Shown piece by piece: positions 43,012 through 51,598 of a DNA stretch of 64,000 nucleotides; positions within the stretch are counted from its first letter, which is position 1, and each line of letters opens with the position of its first letter. Below the pieces are notes generated by a model. That model saw nothing but the letters and a program-made list of their open reading frames with translations, ran no database searches and had not been told where the DNA came from. Source of the stretch: Roseinatronobacter sp. S2 (GTDB lineage Bacteria > Pseudomonadota > Alphaproteobacteria > Rhodobacterales > Rhodobacteraceae); assembly GCF_029581395.1 (NCBI RefSeq), contig NZ_CP121113.1, positions 3,415,921 through 3,479,920 on the forward strand, given 5' to 3'. The translations under genes were made by a program, and so were the position numbers.

Positions 43012-44688
43012 ATGACCCTTTTGTCGATCAAGAATCTGACTGTTGAATATCCGGGCCGCAAGGGGACATTCACCGCAGTTGACGATGTGTCGCTGGACGT
43101 TGCGCCCGGTGAAATTCTGGGGCTTGTGGGTGAATCCGGGGCGGGCAAGTCAACCATCGGCACAGCTTTGATGGGATTGCTGGATGCGCCGGGCCGTGTG
43201 GCCAGCGGGCAGATATTGCTGGATGGTGAAGATACGTCGCGCATTCCACATCTGCTTGGTCGCCGGATTTCGATGATTTTTCAAGATCCACTGACCAGCC
43301 TGAACCCGCTGTTCACGGTTGAACAACAACTGACTGAAACAATCCGGTCTCACCGCAAGATGCCGCAATCACAGGCCCGCACAGAGGCGATTGCCTTGCT
43401 TGCCTCTGTCGGGATCGCGGACCCTGAAACGCGGATCGACCAATATCCGCATCAGTTCTCGGGTGGTATGCGCCAGCGCGTGGTGATTGCGCTGGCGCTG
43501 TGTTCAGACCCTGATCTGATTATCGCTGATGAACCCACAACCGCGCTGGACGTATCGGTTCAGGCACAAGTGCTAAATCTGATCCGCGATCTTGCCATCA
43601 GCCGCAAACTGGGTGTTATCCTTGTGACCCATGATATGGGCGTGATTGCACAGACTGCCGACAGGGTTGCGGTGATGTATCGGGGGCGGCTGGTTGAAAT
43701 CGGCCCCACACGGCAGGTGATCGACAACCCGTCGCATGACTACACCAAAAGCCTGATCGCCGCAGTGCCGCGGGCAGATATCAAGCTGGACCGATTTCCG
43801 CGGGTGGCCTATGGCACTGATCCGCAGGGCGACAGCGGTGAAGTGTCGGTTTCAGGGCAATGGCTGCGCAAAACCGATGGGATTCACGCGCGTGGTGCCG
43901 GGCCGTTGGTGTCGGTGCGTGACCTAAGTATCCGTTTCCAGACTGTCGGGGCGATCCTGCCACGAAACCGCCGCTATATCGACGCGGTAAAAGATGTCAG
44001 CTTCGACGTTCACCACGGCGAGGTGTTGGGGCTGGTTGGTGAATCCGGCAGCGGCAAATCGACAGTGGCGCGAATGCTTGCGGGCATCTACCGGCCCGGC
44101 GGTGGGTCAATCCATTTCGACGGGCAGGATATCGGTGCCGTGCGGTCACGGCGTGAACAGCAAGCCATCCGGCGTCAAGTCCAGATGATCTTTCAAGACC
44201 CGTATTCTTCGCTGAACCCGCGTATGCGCGTCGCACAGATTGTGGCAGAGCCTATTCATCATAATCGTCTGACAAGCAGCGCGAATGAGACACGGAATAT
44301 CGTCAATGACCTGCTGGAGGTGGTGGGCTTGGGTGCACAGGCCGGGCGCAAATTTCCACATGAATTCTCAGGTGGCCAGCGGCAACGTATTTCTATTGCC
44401 CGCGCACTGGCCACCCGCCCCCGGTTTCTGATCTGCGATGAGCCAACGTCTGCGCTGGATGTATCCATTCAGGCGCAAATTCTTAATTTGCTAAAGGATC
44501 TGCGGGATATTCTGGATCTTACGGTGCTGTTTATCAGCCACGACCTGCCAGTGGTGCGGCAGATGTGCGACCGCGTTGCTGTGATGCGCCTTGGCCAGAT
44601 TTGCGAATTGCGCGAGACAGACGCCCTTTTCGAAAACCCTCAGGCACCCTATACACAGGAACTCGTCAACTTGATTCCGCGTATGTAA
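43012..44688 (+). CDS. Fused double ABC ATPase (DppD-DppF type)
   Basis: A 558-residue protein with two complete ATPase domains. Domain 1 has Walker A GESGAGKS (residues 40-47), signature FSGGMRQR and Walker [12 protein letters not shown]. Domain 2 has GESGSGKS, signature FSGGQRQR and [11 protein letters not shown]. Each begins with its own transporter-type N-terminus, and the linker lies at about residues 265-300. A single chain thus replaces separate DppD and DppF subunits. It closes the operon, and no hairpin terminator is visible after 44688. Confidence 0.94.
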   Translation: MTLLSIKNLTVEYPGRKGTFTAVDDVSLDVAPGEILGLVGESGAGKSTIGTALMGLLDAPGRVASGQILLDGEDTSRIPHLLGRRISMIFQDPLTSLNPLFTVEQQLTETIRSHRKMPQSQARTEAIALLASVGIADPETRIDQYPHQFSGGMRQRVVIALALCSDPDLIIADEPTTALDVSVQAQVLNLIRDLAISRKLGVILVTHDMGVIAQTADRVAVMYRGRLVEIGPTRQVIDNPSHDYTKSLIAAVPRADIKLDRFPRVAYGTDPQGDSGEVSVSGQWLRKTDGIHARGAGPLVSVRDLSIRFQTVGAILPRNRRYIDAVKDVSFDVHHGEVLGLVGESGSGKSTVARMLAGIYRPGGGSIHFDGQDIGAVRSRREQQAIRRQVQMIFQDPYSSLNPRMRVAQIVAEPIHHNRLTSSANETRNIVNDLLEVVGLGAQAGRKFPHEFSGGQRQRISIARALATRPRFLICDEPTSALDVSIQAQILNLLKDLRDILDLTVLFISHDLPVVRQMCDRVAVMRLGQICELRETDALFENPQAPYTQELVNLIPRM

Positions 44689-44738
44689 ACTGCATCTGGC
44701 TGAATATGGACGCGCCCGTTCCAACGCATATCGGTATT

Positions 44739-45113
44739 TCAGGTTTTCTCAGGCGTCCAGATGCCGTCCCGCATAAGCTGGTTCAGCATGGGTTGCCCTG
44801 ACCGATACCGCCCCAGATTTTGAATTATGATGTCTACGGACCGTTCGCGCCGGTCAGCGACAGGCGGTGAAAAATGCGGGGTGATCAGGACATTCGTTGC
44901 ATCCCAAAGCGGATGCCCGGCCGGCAGGGGTTCAGAAACTGTGACACCAAGACCTGCGCCCGCAATCCTGCCGTCATTGAGTGCGGCAATAAGCGCATCC
45001 TGATCAATGACCTCGCCTCTGGACAGATTGACGACAATGGATGTCGGCTTCATCAAGGAAATGGTTTCCGGATTTATGATGTTTCGGGTTGCATCCGACA
45101 GGTTGACCAACTG
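44739..45113 (-). pseudogene. D-2-hydroxyacid dehydrogenase, C-terminal fragment
   Basis: The fragment covers the end of the NAD-binding domain: LVNLSDATRNIINPETISLM, the catalytic Arg region IVVNLSRGEVIDQDALIAAL, and the catalytic His in VLITPHFSPPVADR. The first two thirds, including the glycine motif and substrate domain, are absent. Homology starts abruptly near 45113, close to the IS630 remnant, so an insertion/deletion event probably removed the 5' part. Confidence 0.8.
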
Positions 45114-45209
45114 TCGCGTTGTCGTTCATTTCGAGATGAAGAATTCAATAAAATCAATGGCCCTCCTTTGTCATTAAATGTGATACTTTGCGCTTAGAGC
45201 GCGTCGCGT

Positions 45210-45547
45210 TTAATCGGTTCGGTATCCTGCTGCTTTGAAGAAGTTGTAGCACTCTTCGTCTGTGAACAGTTCGCGGACATGGCCGACCGCCTGCCAGAGT
45301 TGATCATAGGTCCGGGCTGCTCTGCGATCCGGCGCTCCACCCACCCCTTGACCCCGGTCAGCTTGCATCGACCATGATCCCCCTGCGGCTTTGGCGCAAG
45401 TGAGCCGGTCTCGTGCTTCAGCCGCATCATGTCATTGACGAACTTGATCGAAACGCACAGCCGTCGCGCCGCTTCGGTGTGCGTGTTGCCCTGCGCGACA
45501 AGTGACACGGCATGTTCGCGCAATTCAACCGGATGCGGTTTGTCCAT
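45210..45547 (-). mobile_element. IS630-family transposase remnant with internal deletion
   Basis: The N-terminal HTH of an IS630-type transposase starts at 45547: MDKPHPVELREHAVSLVAQG, HTEAARRLCVSIKFVNDMMR. Around 45303 the frame jumps, and the second frame gives the extreme C-terminus (TYDQLWQAVGHVRELFTDEE, NFFKAAGYRTD, stop at 45210-45212). The DDE catalytic core between them is missing, so the element is dead. GAGCGCGTCGCGTTT next to the stop may be part of a terminal repeat, but I could not find its partner. Confidence 0.75.
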
Positions 45548-45634
45548 CTGTGATCCCCACATCTGCCTCACCGGCAGGGAATCACAGAAGTATAACAATG
45601 GGAATCCAGAATCCGATCAGTTGCGACCCGCCCT

Positions 45635-45724
45635 AATGGCGATATCGTTGCCTATAATTCTACGACAGCGTTCAAGCAGTTTATGTCAGAAAAATATCGC
45701 AAAGTCATCGCTTTAGCTCAGTGA
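45635..45724 (+). pseudogene. Possible C-terminal remnant of a TctC-type binding protein
   Basis: An open stretch ends NGDIVAYNSTTAFKQFMSEK and YRKVIALAQ before TGA at 45722-45724. The rhythm resembles the last helix of tripartite tricarboxylate binding proteins. Only about 30 residues remain, so the call is weak. Confidence 0.3.
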
Positions 45725-45775
45725 TCCTAAATTTAGGGGAAAAAAGTTGGGTCCAAAAGGGGCGCCAACGCGTCC

Positions 45776-45859
45776 TGTCTCATCGTTAAGGGCAGCGCGA
45801 CACTTGGCGTGGTGCGCGAATTGACAGGGCGCGACACGTTCCGGCTTTACGGGCTGTGA
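45776..45859 (+). pseudogene. Possible C-terminal tail of an RHE_PE00001-like plasmid protein
   Basis: The frame just before scpB ends GSATLGVVRELTGRDTFRLY followed by GL and TGA at 45857-45859. Genes of this type (two-domain HTH proteins, ending around REMTGRGRFRAWGI) often precede scpB-like genes on alphaproteobacterial plasmids. The start of the gene is missing. The family call rests on a short tail plus the neighbour. Confidence 0.35.
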
Positions 45860-45860
45860 C

Positions 45861-46320
45861 ATGGCAAAAAAGCGCGCCCCCGAATTTGACCGTGCCCGGT
45901 CCGACCTGCCGCCAGAGCTGCGCTGGAGCGATTGGATGAAGCGCATCGAGGCCGCGCTGCTCGCAAGTGCGCGGCCCGTTGCACGCGACGATCTGGCCCG
46001 CGTGGTGGGGCAAGGGATGTTAGTCGATATGCTGCCTGAAGACGTTTCGGCAGATCTGGAAACCCGCCCCTACGAGATTGTCAAATCGGGTGACGGGTGG
46101 CTGCTGCGCACGCGCGCCGCCCACGCGCCTGCCATTCGTGCAGTAGCCGATATCGCGGATCATGCGCTGGACCTGAGCGACCATGATGCCGCAGTTTTGG
46201 CCACAATCGCTTACTATCAACCGGTCAGTCGGGATGGGCTGAAAGCTCTCTTCGGTAAAGATATCAGCCGTGATCTGATGGGGCGGCTGTCCGCGCGTGG
46301 CCTTCTGTTCACTGGAATTT
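45861..46320 (+). pseudogene. scpB: ScpB-like segregation/condensation protein, 3' truncated
   Basis: Starting MAKKRAPEFDRARSDLPPEL, the frame carries winged-helix domains of the ScpB type: WMKRIEAALLASARPVARDD, DLSDHDAAVLATIAYYQPVS, then RDGLKALFGKDISRDLMGRL and SARGLLFTG. Just after LLFTGI (about 46316) homology stops and the frame reads into a TRAP permease fragment, ending artificially at 46373. ScpB partners SMC; plasmid-type copies accompany RHE_PE00001-like genes. Without its C-terminus it is probably inactive. Confidence 0.75.
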
Positions 46321-47043
46321 TCTTTGGAAGGTCCATCGCCACTGCAGCTTTCTGGGGCATTAGGGGTTGCTGATTGCTTTCGTTGTCATTCGGCCGGGGC
46401 AAATGCCATGGCGGGATATGTTGGCACGCGTTCTGGACGGGTTTGGGGATGCGGGGCGCGGGTTGGTTATCATCGGTGTCTTGCTGGCGGGTGCCCAAAT
46501 CCTTGTGTCCATGATCAACCTGACGGGAATAGGCGTGACGCTAAGTTCGATGATTGTCAGCCTTGCGGGGGACCGCACCTTTTTGTCGCGCTGATTGTGG
46601 CCGGCCTTTGCCTGATTATGGGGATGGGTCTGCCAACAACTGCGGCCTATGTGCTGGTGTCGGCAGTTCTTGCGCCTGCCATGACAACGGTGGGTGTGGA
46701 CCCATTGGCCGCGCATATGTTCGTGTTCTATTTCGCAACATTATCAGTCATCACGCCCCCTGTTTTGCGTCGCGGTTTTTGTGGGTGCGGACATTGCAGG
46801 CACAAACTGGCTGCCTGCCGCCATTGAGGCTGTGCGCCTTGCTTCGGTCGTATATATCGTGCCCTTCATGATCTTGCTATATCCGCGCATGGTCGGGCAA
46901 GGCGGGGGTCTGGCCGAACGCACAATCGCGCTTGCCCAACAGGCACTATTGCGTGATCCTACTGCCGGTTCCGATACCATGCTGGTCGCGCGGATGCGCG
47001 CAGCTCTGCCGGCCTGCCATGCGCAGAGGGGGTGCGCATTGTG
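46318..47043 (+). pseudogene. TAXI-type TRAP fused permease fragment with frameshifts
   Basis: Three frames must be joined to read the C-terminal part of a TRAP fused permease. The first gives LIAFVVIRPGQMPWRDMLAR and GRGLVIIGVLLAGAQILVSM. The second gives FVALIVAGLCLIMGMGLPTT, AAYVLVSAVLAPAMTTVGVD and MFVFYFATLSVITPPV. The third gives VAVFVGADIAGTNWLPAAIE and SVVYIVPFMILLYPRM. Frameshifts fall near 46585 and 46760, with another likely near 46366. The 5' part is lost at the scpB junction. Confidence 0.8.
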
Positions 47044-47360
47044 ACGAACATAGGTGCAGCCAACCCTTTTGCCGCAGCGGAAGCCGTGCGCACAGTCCTG
47101 CGGGATCCCGGCCTGCACGGAATGCGTGTCGCGGCCATCAGCGGGGATGATGTGCTGGCAGAAGTCAAAGCAGGGGATCACCCCAGATTGATGAGACAGG
47201 ACAGCCCGTGTCAGCGCTTGGCAGCAAGCTGATTTCTGCAAATGCGTATCTTGGCGGGATCTCCCGGTCTTTGGCGCTGGACGCCCACGGCAAATGTCTT
47301 GGTTCAGAAATACTGGATCTGGAAGTGCAAAAGGCGATCGTGCGCAACTTGGCAGAGTGA
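47032..47360 (+). pseudogene. AtuA-family (DUF1446) protein fragment
   Basis: MRIVTNIGAANPFAAAEAVR and GMRVAAISGDDVLAEV match the N-terminal region of acyclic terpene utilisation AtuA-family proteins. The frame then shifts, and QPVSALGSKLISANAYLGG continues the family pattern in another frame up to a stop at 47358-47360. Both ends of the gene are missing. TRAP permease and AtuA genes may once have been neighbours in one catabolic operon. Confidence 0.6.
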
Positions 47361-47470
47361 ACAGCCAAACCGTATTCCGGGCGAGGCAAGGATCAACTGC
47401 GCAACAGGCGCTGATGGCCGTTATTATCACACAAGGAAAACCCTGATGACATGTGATCGAACAATAGACG

Positions 47471-48239
47471 GGACTGTTGCTTTAGTGGCCATATTGTCGT
47501 GAAGTTGTTGCTGAAAGGACTTCTACATGGCAAGCAAACAGCCATTCAAGCGCTACCGGTTTCCCGCAGTAATCATCCTGTGTGCGGTTCGTATGTATTT
47601 GCGCTAACCGTTGCACTGTCAGGATGTGACTGACCTGCTGGCGCAGCGAGGGCTGGATATCGACCGCTCGACGTTCTTTCGATGGGTGCAGAAGTCTGGG
47701 CCGGAACTGTCCAGGCGGACCGAGGGTCATCTCAGTCGCGCGAGCCGTAATTGGCATGTGGATGAAACCTATATTCGTGTTGGTGGAAAATGGCGTTACC
47801 TGTGGCGGGCAGTTGATGCCAACGGCCAATTGGTGGATTTCAGGCTCACTGCCAGACGCGATGCCAAAGCTGCAATAGCCTTTCTGAACAAGGCAATTGA
47901 ACATGTACGTCTGCACCGCCCCGTTTCGATCTGCACTGATAAAGCACCCACCTACCAGAAGGTGATCCGGGAGATCAACCACCGTTACGATCCGCACTTT
48001 GACTATATCATCCATGCCGCCCGCAAGTATCTAAACAACCGTGTGGAAAGCGACCATGCCGCTATGAAGATGCTCCTCGGATACCGCCAAAGATTCCGAT
48101 CTTAGCAACGTGCAAAGGCAACACTGTTGGGGATGGAGGTAATCAGAACGATCACAAATGGGCACATACAAATCAGGCAGCCAGGCGTCCGAGGCGAAAT
48201 CAGCTTCATCCACGAGCTACTTAACTTGGCCGCCTGAAA
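47471..48239 (+). mobile_element. IS6-family insertion sequence with two in-frame stops
   Basis: GGACTGTTGC at 47471-47480 matches the start of IS6-family terminal repeats. The transposase begins at 47527 (MASKQPFKRYRFPAVIILCA), hits TAA where the family has Tyr (YLR*PL), then runs through the DDE domain (NWHVDETYIRVGGKWRYLWR, ICTDKAPTYQKVI, HAARKYLNNRVESDHAAMKM) to RFRS followed by TAG where Leu is expected. It resumes with KATLLGMEVIRTITNGHI and ends at 48239. Catalytic D-D-E positions are kept, but the gene is dead. I did not find a right-hand repeat. Confidence 0.85.
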
Positions 48240-48258
48240 TCAAGGCCACAGCATAAAA

Positions 48259-49890
48259 TCAACCGCGCTGCAAGTTAACGCAAGAATCCTGATCGGAAAG
48301 CAGACACACTTCCTGGCTGATAGGTAAAGTTTTGATCCGGTAGGCCATCTGGGCGCGCGATAGTCCGAGCAAGCGGGCGGCGGCGGCGACATTGCCGCCC
48401 GATGCATGAAGGGCGCCATTCAGGATGCTTGCGCTGAGGCTGTCAAATGTTACCGCACCTTCGGTAAACGCCGGTCGCAGCATTGACCAGAGCGTGTCAC
48501 TTTCTGGCGCAGATTCTTTGAGTGGGGCATCGTTCAAGGCCAATCGCAGATCCGAAGCCATAAGGGTTTCCGGTTGCTCCGCCAACAAGACCGCGCGTGA
48601 AAGCAGACTGCGCAACTCGGTCAACCCTGCACGGAAATGCATCGATGCCAATAGCGCTGCGGCATCGTCGCTCAGGCGTGCTGACCCCTGAAGTGCCAGT
48701 AATTTCTCCGCCAGTCGTGGCACATCTGCCTTGCGCGCATTCAGGTCGGGCAAGCAGACAGGCAAAACCGCCAGTTCAAAGGCCAGTTCAGGAAGGAATT
48801 GTGCGCTTGACAGCAGGGCATTGGGTGGCTTGTTCGACAGCGCTATCACCAATGGGGGGTGCCCGCTATCCTGCGTCAGCAGATCGCGCAACGCATATTG
48901 CCGATCAACTGGCAGCATCTCGATGGCGGCAATGACAATCCCCTGTGACTGTGCTTGGCTGTGTTCTGGGGGCTGGCGCAGTGCGGCAAGTCGATCGGTC
49001 AAGTCTGGCGCTTCTGCATGTATTATCTGGAACGTGCTTTCCGGATAGCGTTGTTGATAAAGCCAGCGTGCCGCAAGCCTGCGCCCGGACCCCACAGGGC
49101 CGCATATAAGTGCCGGTAACTTGTTCGCGGCAATCTTCTTCAGCCGTTCATGGACCGGAGAAAGAACAACAGATGTCAGATCATCATGTGGGTGAGTTTC
49201 AGTTGTGCGTTTTGCTGATGGGCCGATGCCCCAGGGTGTGCCTTGAGGACCAATGACTTCCCTGAGGAAGAACTGAACGAAGGGATCGTCCTGTCCCCAG
49301 CCGTCAACCGTTTTGCCAACAACGCGGCAGCTTTTGTGACCGGTGGCCGAGCAGGTTAATTCCTTGTAGATGACAAGCCTGCGGAAAAACACGCTTGCGT
49401 AACCTGCTGCATATCCTGTTTGCAGCCAGCATACAGGTTTTGTCGCGCGCCCGTGGCGGTGTTGGTAATTGCTTGCCTCGACCGATTCATGCCACAGGAA
49501 ATCCCCCGTAAAACGGTCAGACTCGAAGTCAAAATCATTCGAGATCGTTTCGACCTTGACGGTTCCGGTTACCATGTGCAGCCGCGTTCCTGCCGTGAAC
49601 GCGTCCCCCGGATCAAGCGTTGGCCAGGACTGCCGGATGAACTCTGCATCCTCGCGCCCGCTGCGAAATCCCAGACGTAGCATCAACACCATGGCATCAT
49701 GTTCACTGTAGCGTCGCATCAGCTGATCGCGCAGATCATCGAAAAAGCTTGCGCGGGTCAGAAGCATGCGCTCCCCCTTAAGGGAGATGGTGCCATGCGC
49801 GGGATTGAACTCCAGCAGATCCAGCAGGTCGCGCAGCGTCGGACGACCGCCGCGGGTAAGGAGTTCATTCTGGCTTCTGTCTGTATGCAT
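48259..49890 (-). CDS. XylR/DmpR-like regulator with V4R sensor and degenerate AAA+ domain
   Basis: A 543-residue protein. Residues of about 20-115 form the XylR_N domain, and about 145-198 the V4R domain, with zinc-type ligands at Cys154, Glu178, Cys180 and Cys188 (KELTCSATGHKSCRV). Residues of about 240-440 form an AAA+ domain, and about 490-530 a Fis-type HTH (GGNVAAAARLLGLSRAQMAY). In the AAA+ domain, Walker A reads GPVGSGRR (Lys replaced by Arg), and the GAFTGA loop that contacts sigma-54 is absent. It is thus unlikely to activate a sigma-54 promoter. XylR_N/V4R proteins sense aromatic compounds. It is divergent from the cupin operon. Confidence 0.88.
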   Translation of the reverse strand: MHTDRSQNELLTRGGRPTLRDLLDLLEFNPAHGTISLKGERMLLTRASFFDDLRDQLMRRYSEHDAMVLMLRLGFRSGREDAEFIRQSWPTLDPGDAFTAGTRLHMVTGTVKVETISNDFDFESDRFTGDFLWHESVEASNYQHRHGRATKPVCWLQTGYAAGYASVFFRRLVIYKELTCSATGHKSCRVVGKTVDGWGQDDPFVQFFLREVIGPQGTPWGIGPSAKRTTETHPHDDLTSVVLSPVHERLKKIAANKLPALICGPVGSGRRLAARWLYQQRYPESTFQIIHAEAPDLTDRLAALRQPPEHSQAQSQGIVIAAIEMLPVDRQYALRDLLTQDSGHPPLVIALSNKPPNALLSSAQFLPELAFELAVLPVCLPDLNARKADVPRLAEKLLALQGSARLSDDAAALLASMHFRAGLTELRSLLSRAVLLAEQPETLMASDLRLALNDAPLKESAPESDTLWSMLRPAFTEGAVTFDSLSASILNGALHASGGNVAAAARLLGLSRAQMAYRIKTLPISQEVCLLSDQDSCVNLQRG

Positions 49891-49899
49891 GATGGCACT

Positions 49900-49935
49900 T
49901 TATCAAATGATAAATGTTATTCTACCATTTGATAA
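49900..49935. promoter_or_regulatory. Perfect inverted repeat in the XylR-like/cupin divergent region
   Basis: TTATCAAATG at 49900-49909 and CATTTGATAA at 49926-49935 form perfect 10-base arms, 16 bases apart, starting 10 bases upstream of the regulator's start. The left arm is itself part of the palindrome TTATCAAATGATAA. XylR/DmpR proteins bind similar TTGATC-type repeats. I see no -24/-12 promoter. The region up to 50139 is AT-rich with no gene. Confidence 0.65.
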
Positions 49936-50139
49936 CGCGGCAGCGCGGCAAAATATGTATATAAAACAACATTACTTCATATTTTTTTTAAATTGAGGCC
50001 GCAAAAGCACCGGAACACAAAGGATATTAATCCACTGCATCGGCATTGCCGCAGCGCAGCTGAGTTTTTTCCAGTTGACGGAACTTCCGACCGGACTGTT
50101 GGATCAATAGACCAACGCGACAGGTCAAGGGAGGACCAG

Positions 50140-50655
50140 ATGACAATGAACAAGCAGATCACCAAACTGCCGCCGGAACCTCATGAAGCGATGATCCACC
50201 GCTTCGGAAAAGAGGGGGCCTTCATTCCGGGTGATGATGCCAGAAACCCCTGGGTGCCCTTTGGCGAAGCAGCGGCAATCAAGCATCTTGCATTTGATGT
50301 CCGCAATAATTCCGCCGCCAACATCCTTTGGGTCAAGGGCGGGGGGCGCATCGGAACGCACAGGCATCGCGGGGTGGTTTCGGCCGTTACGCTGGAAGGG
50401 TCCTGGGGCTATTACGAATATGACTGGGTCGCCCGTCCCGGGGATTTCGTCTATGAACTGCCCGGCACGGCTCACACGCTGTATTCGGATGACCCCAATG
50501 GCATGAAGGCGCTGTTCTGGTTGAACGGGGCGATCGAATTTTTCGATGACGATGCGCAATACGACTTCACCGCCGATGTCTTCTGGTTCATCGACCATTA
50601 CGTCAGCTACTGCGAAGCAAACGGAATTGCCGTCAACAACGACATGTTCATATGA
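50140..50655 (+). CDS. Cupin dioxygenase, 2,4'-dihydroxyacetophenone dioxygenase-like
   Basis: A 171-residue single-domain cupin. Motif 1 includes His74 and His76 (GGGRIGTHRHRGVVSAVTLE), and motif 2 has PGDFVYELPGTAHTL with His112, a likely Fe(II) triad. The overall pattern resembles the family of 2,4'-dihydroxyacetophenone dioxygenase, which cleaves the C-C bond of a hydroxyketone to an acid and formate, and of acetylacetone-cleaving enzymes. The start at 50140 follows GGGAGGACCAG. It heads an operon with an SDR, an ABC importer and a zinc dehydrogenase, and faces an aromatic-sensing regulator. Confidence 0.8.
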   Translation: MTMNKQITKLPPEPHEAMIHRFGKEGAFIPGDDARNPWVPFGEAAAIKHLAFDVRNNSAANILWVKGGGRIGTHRHRGVVSAVTLEGSWGYYEYDWVARPGDFVYELPGTAHTLYSDDPNGMKALFWLNGAIEFFDDDAQYDFTADVFWFIDHYVSYCEANGIAVNNDMFI

Positions 50656-50695
50656 GCGCCCCGTTCGGAAAGCGCGGGTGAAGAGAAGGGTAAAC

Positions 50696-51514
50696 ATGTC
50701 GTTGGAAACAATGTTCAATGTGGCAGGAAAATCCGTAATTGTTACGGGGGGCGCGTCCGGAATCGGCAGGGCCTATGTCGAAATCATGGTCGAATGCGGT
50801 GCATATGTCTGCATTCTGGATTGCGATCAGGATGGTCTGGGCCAAACTGTTGCCCAGATCGGGGCTGAAGGCTGGCCGGGGCGGGTGTGGTCCATAGCTG
50901 TGGATGTCAGCGACCGTCGCGCATTGGCGAACGCGTTCGACGCGGTTGCGCGGAAACAGGGACGTATTGATGCGGTTTTTGCAAATGCGGGGCTGGATGC
51001 CGGACCCGGTTTCCTGACCCCGGAGGGAGAACGCCACCCGCTGGGACAGATCGACAGCATGCCCGAGGACCAGTGGGACAGGGTTCTGGACGTCAATCTT
51101 ACGGGGGTATTCAGCACAATCCGCAATGCGGCGCGTCATATGAAGATGACTGGCGGCGGCCGTATCATTGTGACGTCATCGGTTGCGGCGCGGGTAAATG
51201 AGTCTTTTGTGGGCACAGCCTATATGCCCGCAAAGGCCGGGGTAGACCATCTGGTCAGAAATGCCGCCATGGAACTGGCTGCGTATGGGATTCTTGTCAA
51301 CTGCATTTCGCCCGGGCCTTTCATCACAAACATTGCAGGCGGACGGTTGAAGAATGCGGCTGACCGTGCGGCCTTCGAGGCGCAGTCCCTTCTTGGGCGC
51401 ATTGCTGACCCTGAGGAAATCAAAGGGCTGGCGCTGTATCTGGCGTCGCCCGCGTCAAGTTATGTGACAGGGGCGCAAATGACGATTGACGGCGGGTCAT
51501 CCTTGCGTGGTTGA
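50696..51514 (+). CDS. Short-chain dehydrogenase/reductase
   Basis: A 272-residue classical SDR. The NAD(P) motif is VTGGASGIGRAYVEIM, followed by VFANAGLDAG, catalytic Ser in IVTSSVAARVNES, Tyr-X3-Lys as YMPAK, and the C-terminal YVTGAQMTIDGGSSLRG. It would oxidise or reduce a hydroxyl/keto group. The start at 50696 has GAAGGG upstream, 40 bases after the cupin gene. It probably prepares the ketone cleaved by the cupin enzyme, or follows it. Substrate unknown. Confidence 0.92.
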   Translation: MSLETMFNVAGKSVIVTGGASGIGRAYVEIMVECGAYVCILDCDQDGLGQTVAQIGAEGWPGRVWSIAVDVSDRRALANAFDAVARKQGRIDAVFANAGLDAGPGFLTPEGERHPLGQIDSMPEDQWDRVLDVNLTGVFSTIRNAARHMKMTGGGRIIVTSSVAARVNESFVGTAYMPAKAGVDHLVRNAAMELAAYGILVNCISPGPFITNIAGGRLKNAADRAAFEAQSLLGRIADPEEIKGLALYLASPASSYVTGAQMTIDGGSSLRG

Positions 51515-51598
51515 GCGGGCCTGCTGAACGAAAGCGGGATTGTTGCCGGACCCGCGCGCACTATCCGGCAGTTGCTTTTTTCTCTGGGAGGATACGAA

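Noticed and set aside
49936..50139. A sigma-54 (-24/-12) promoter for the cupin operon, expected from the XylR-like neighbour
   Set aside because: No GG-N10-GC pair of the right form was found; a TTGACG hexamer suggests a sigma-70 type promoter instead.
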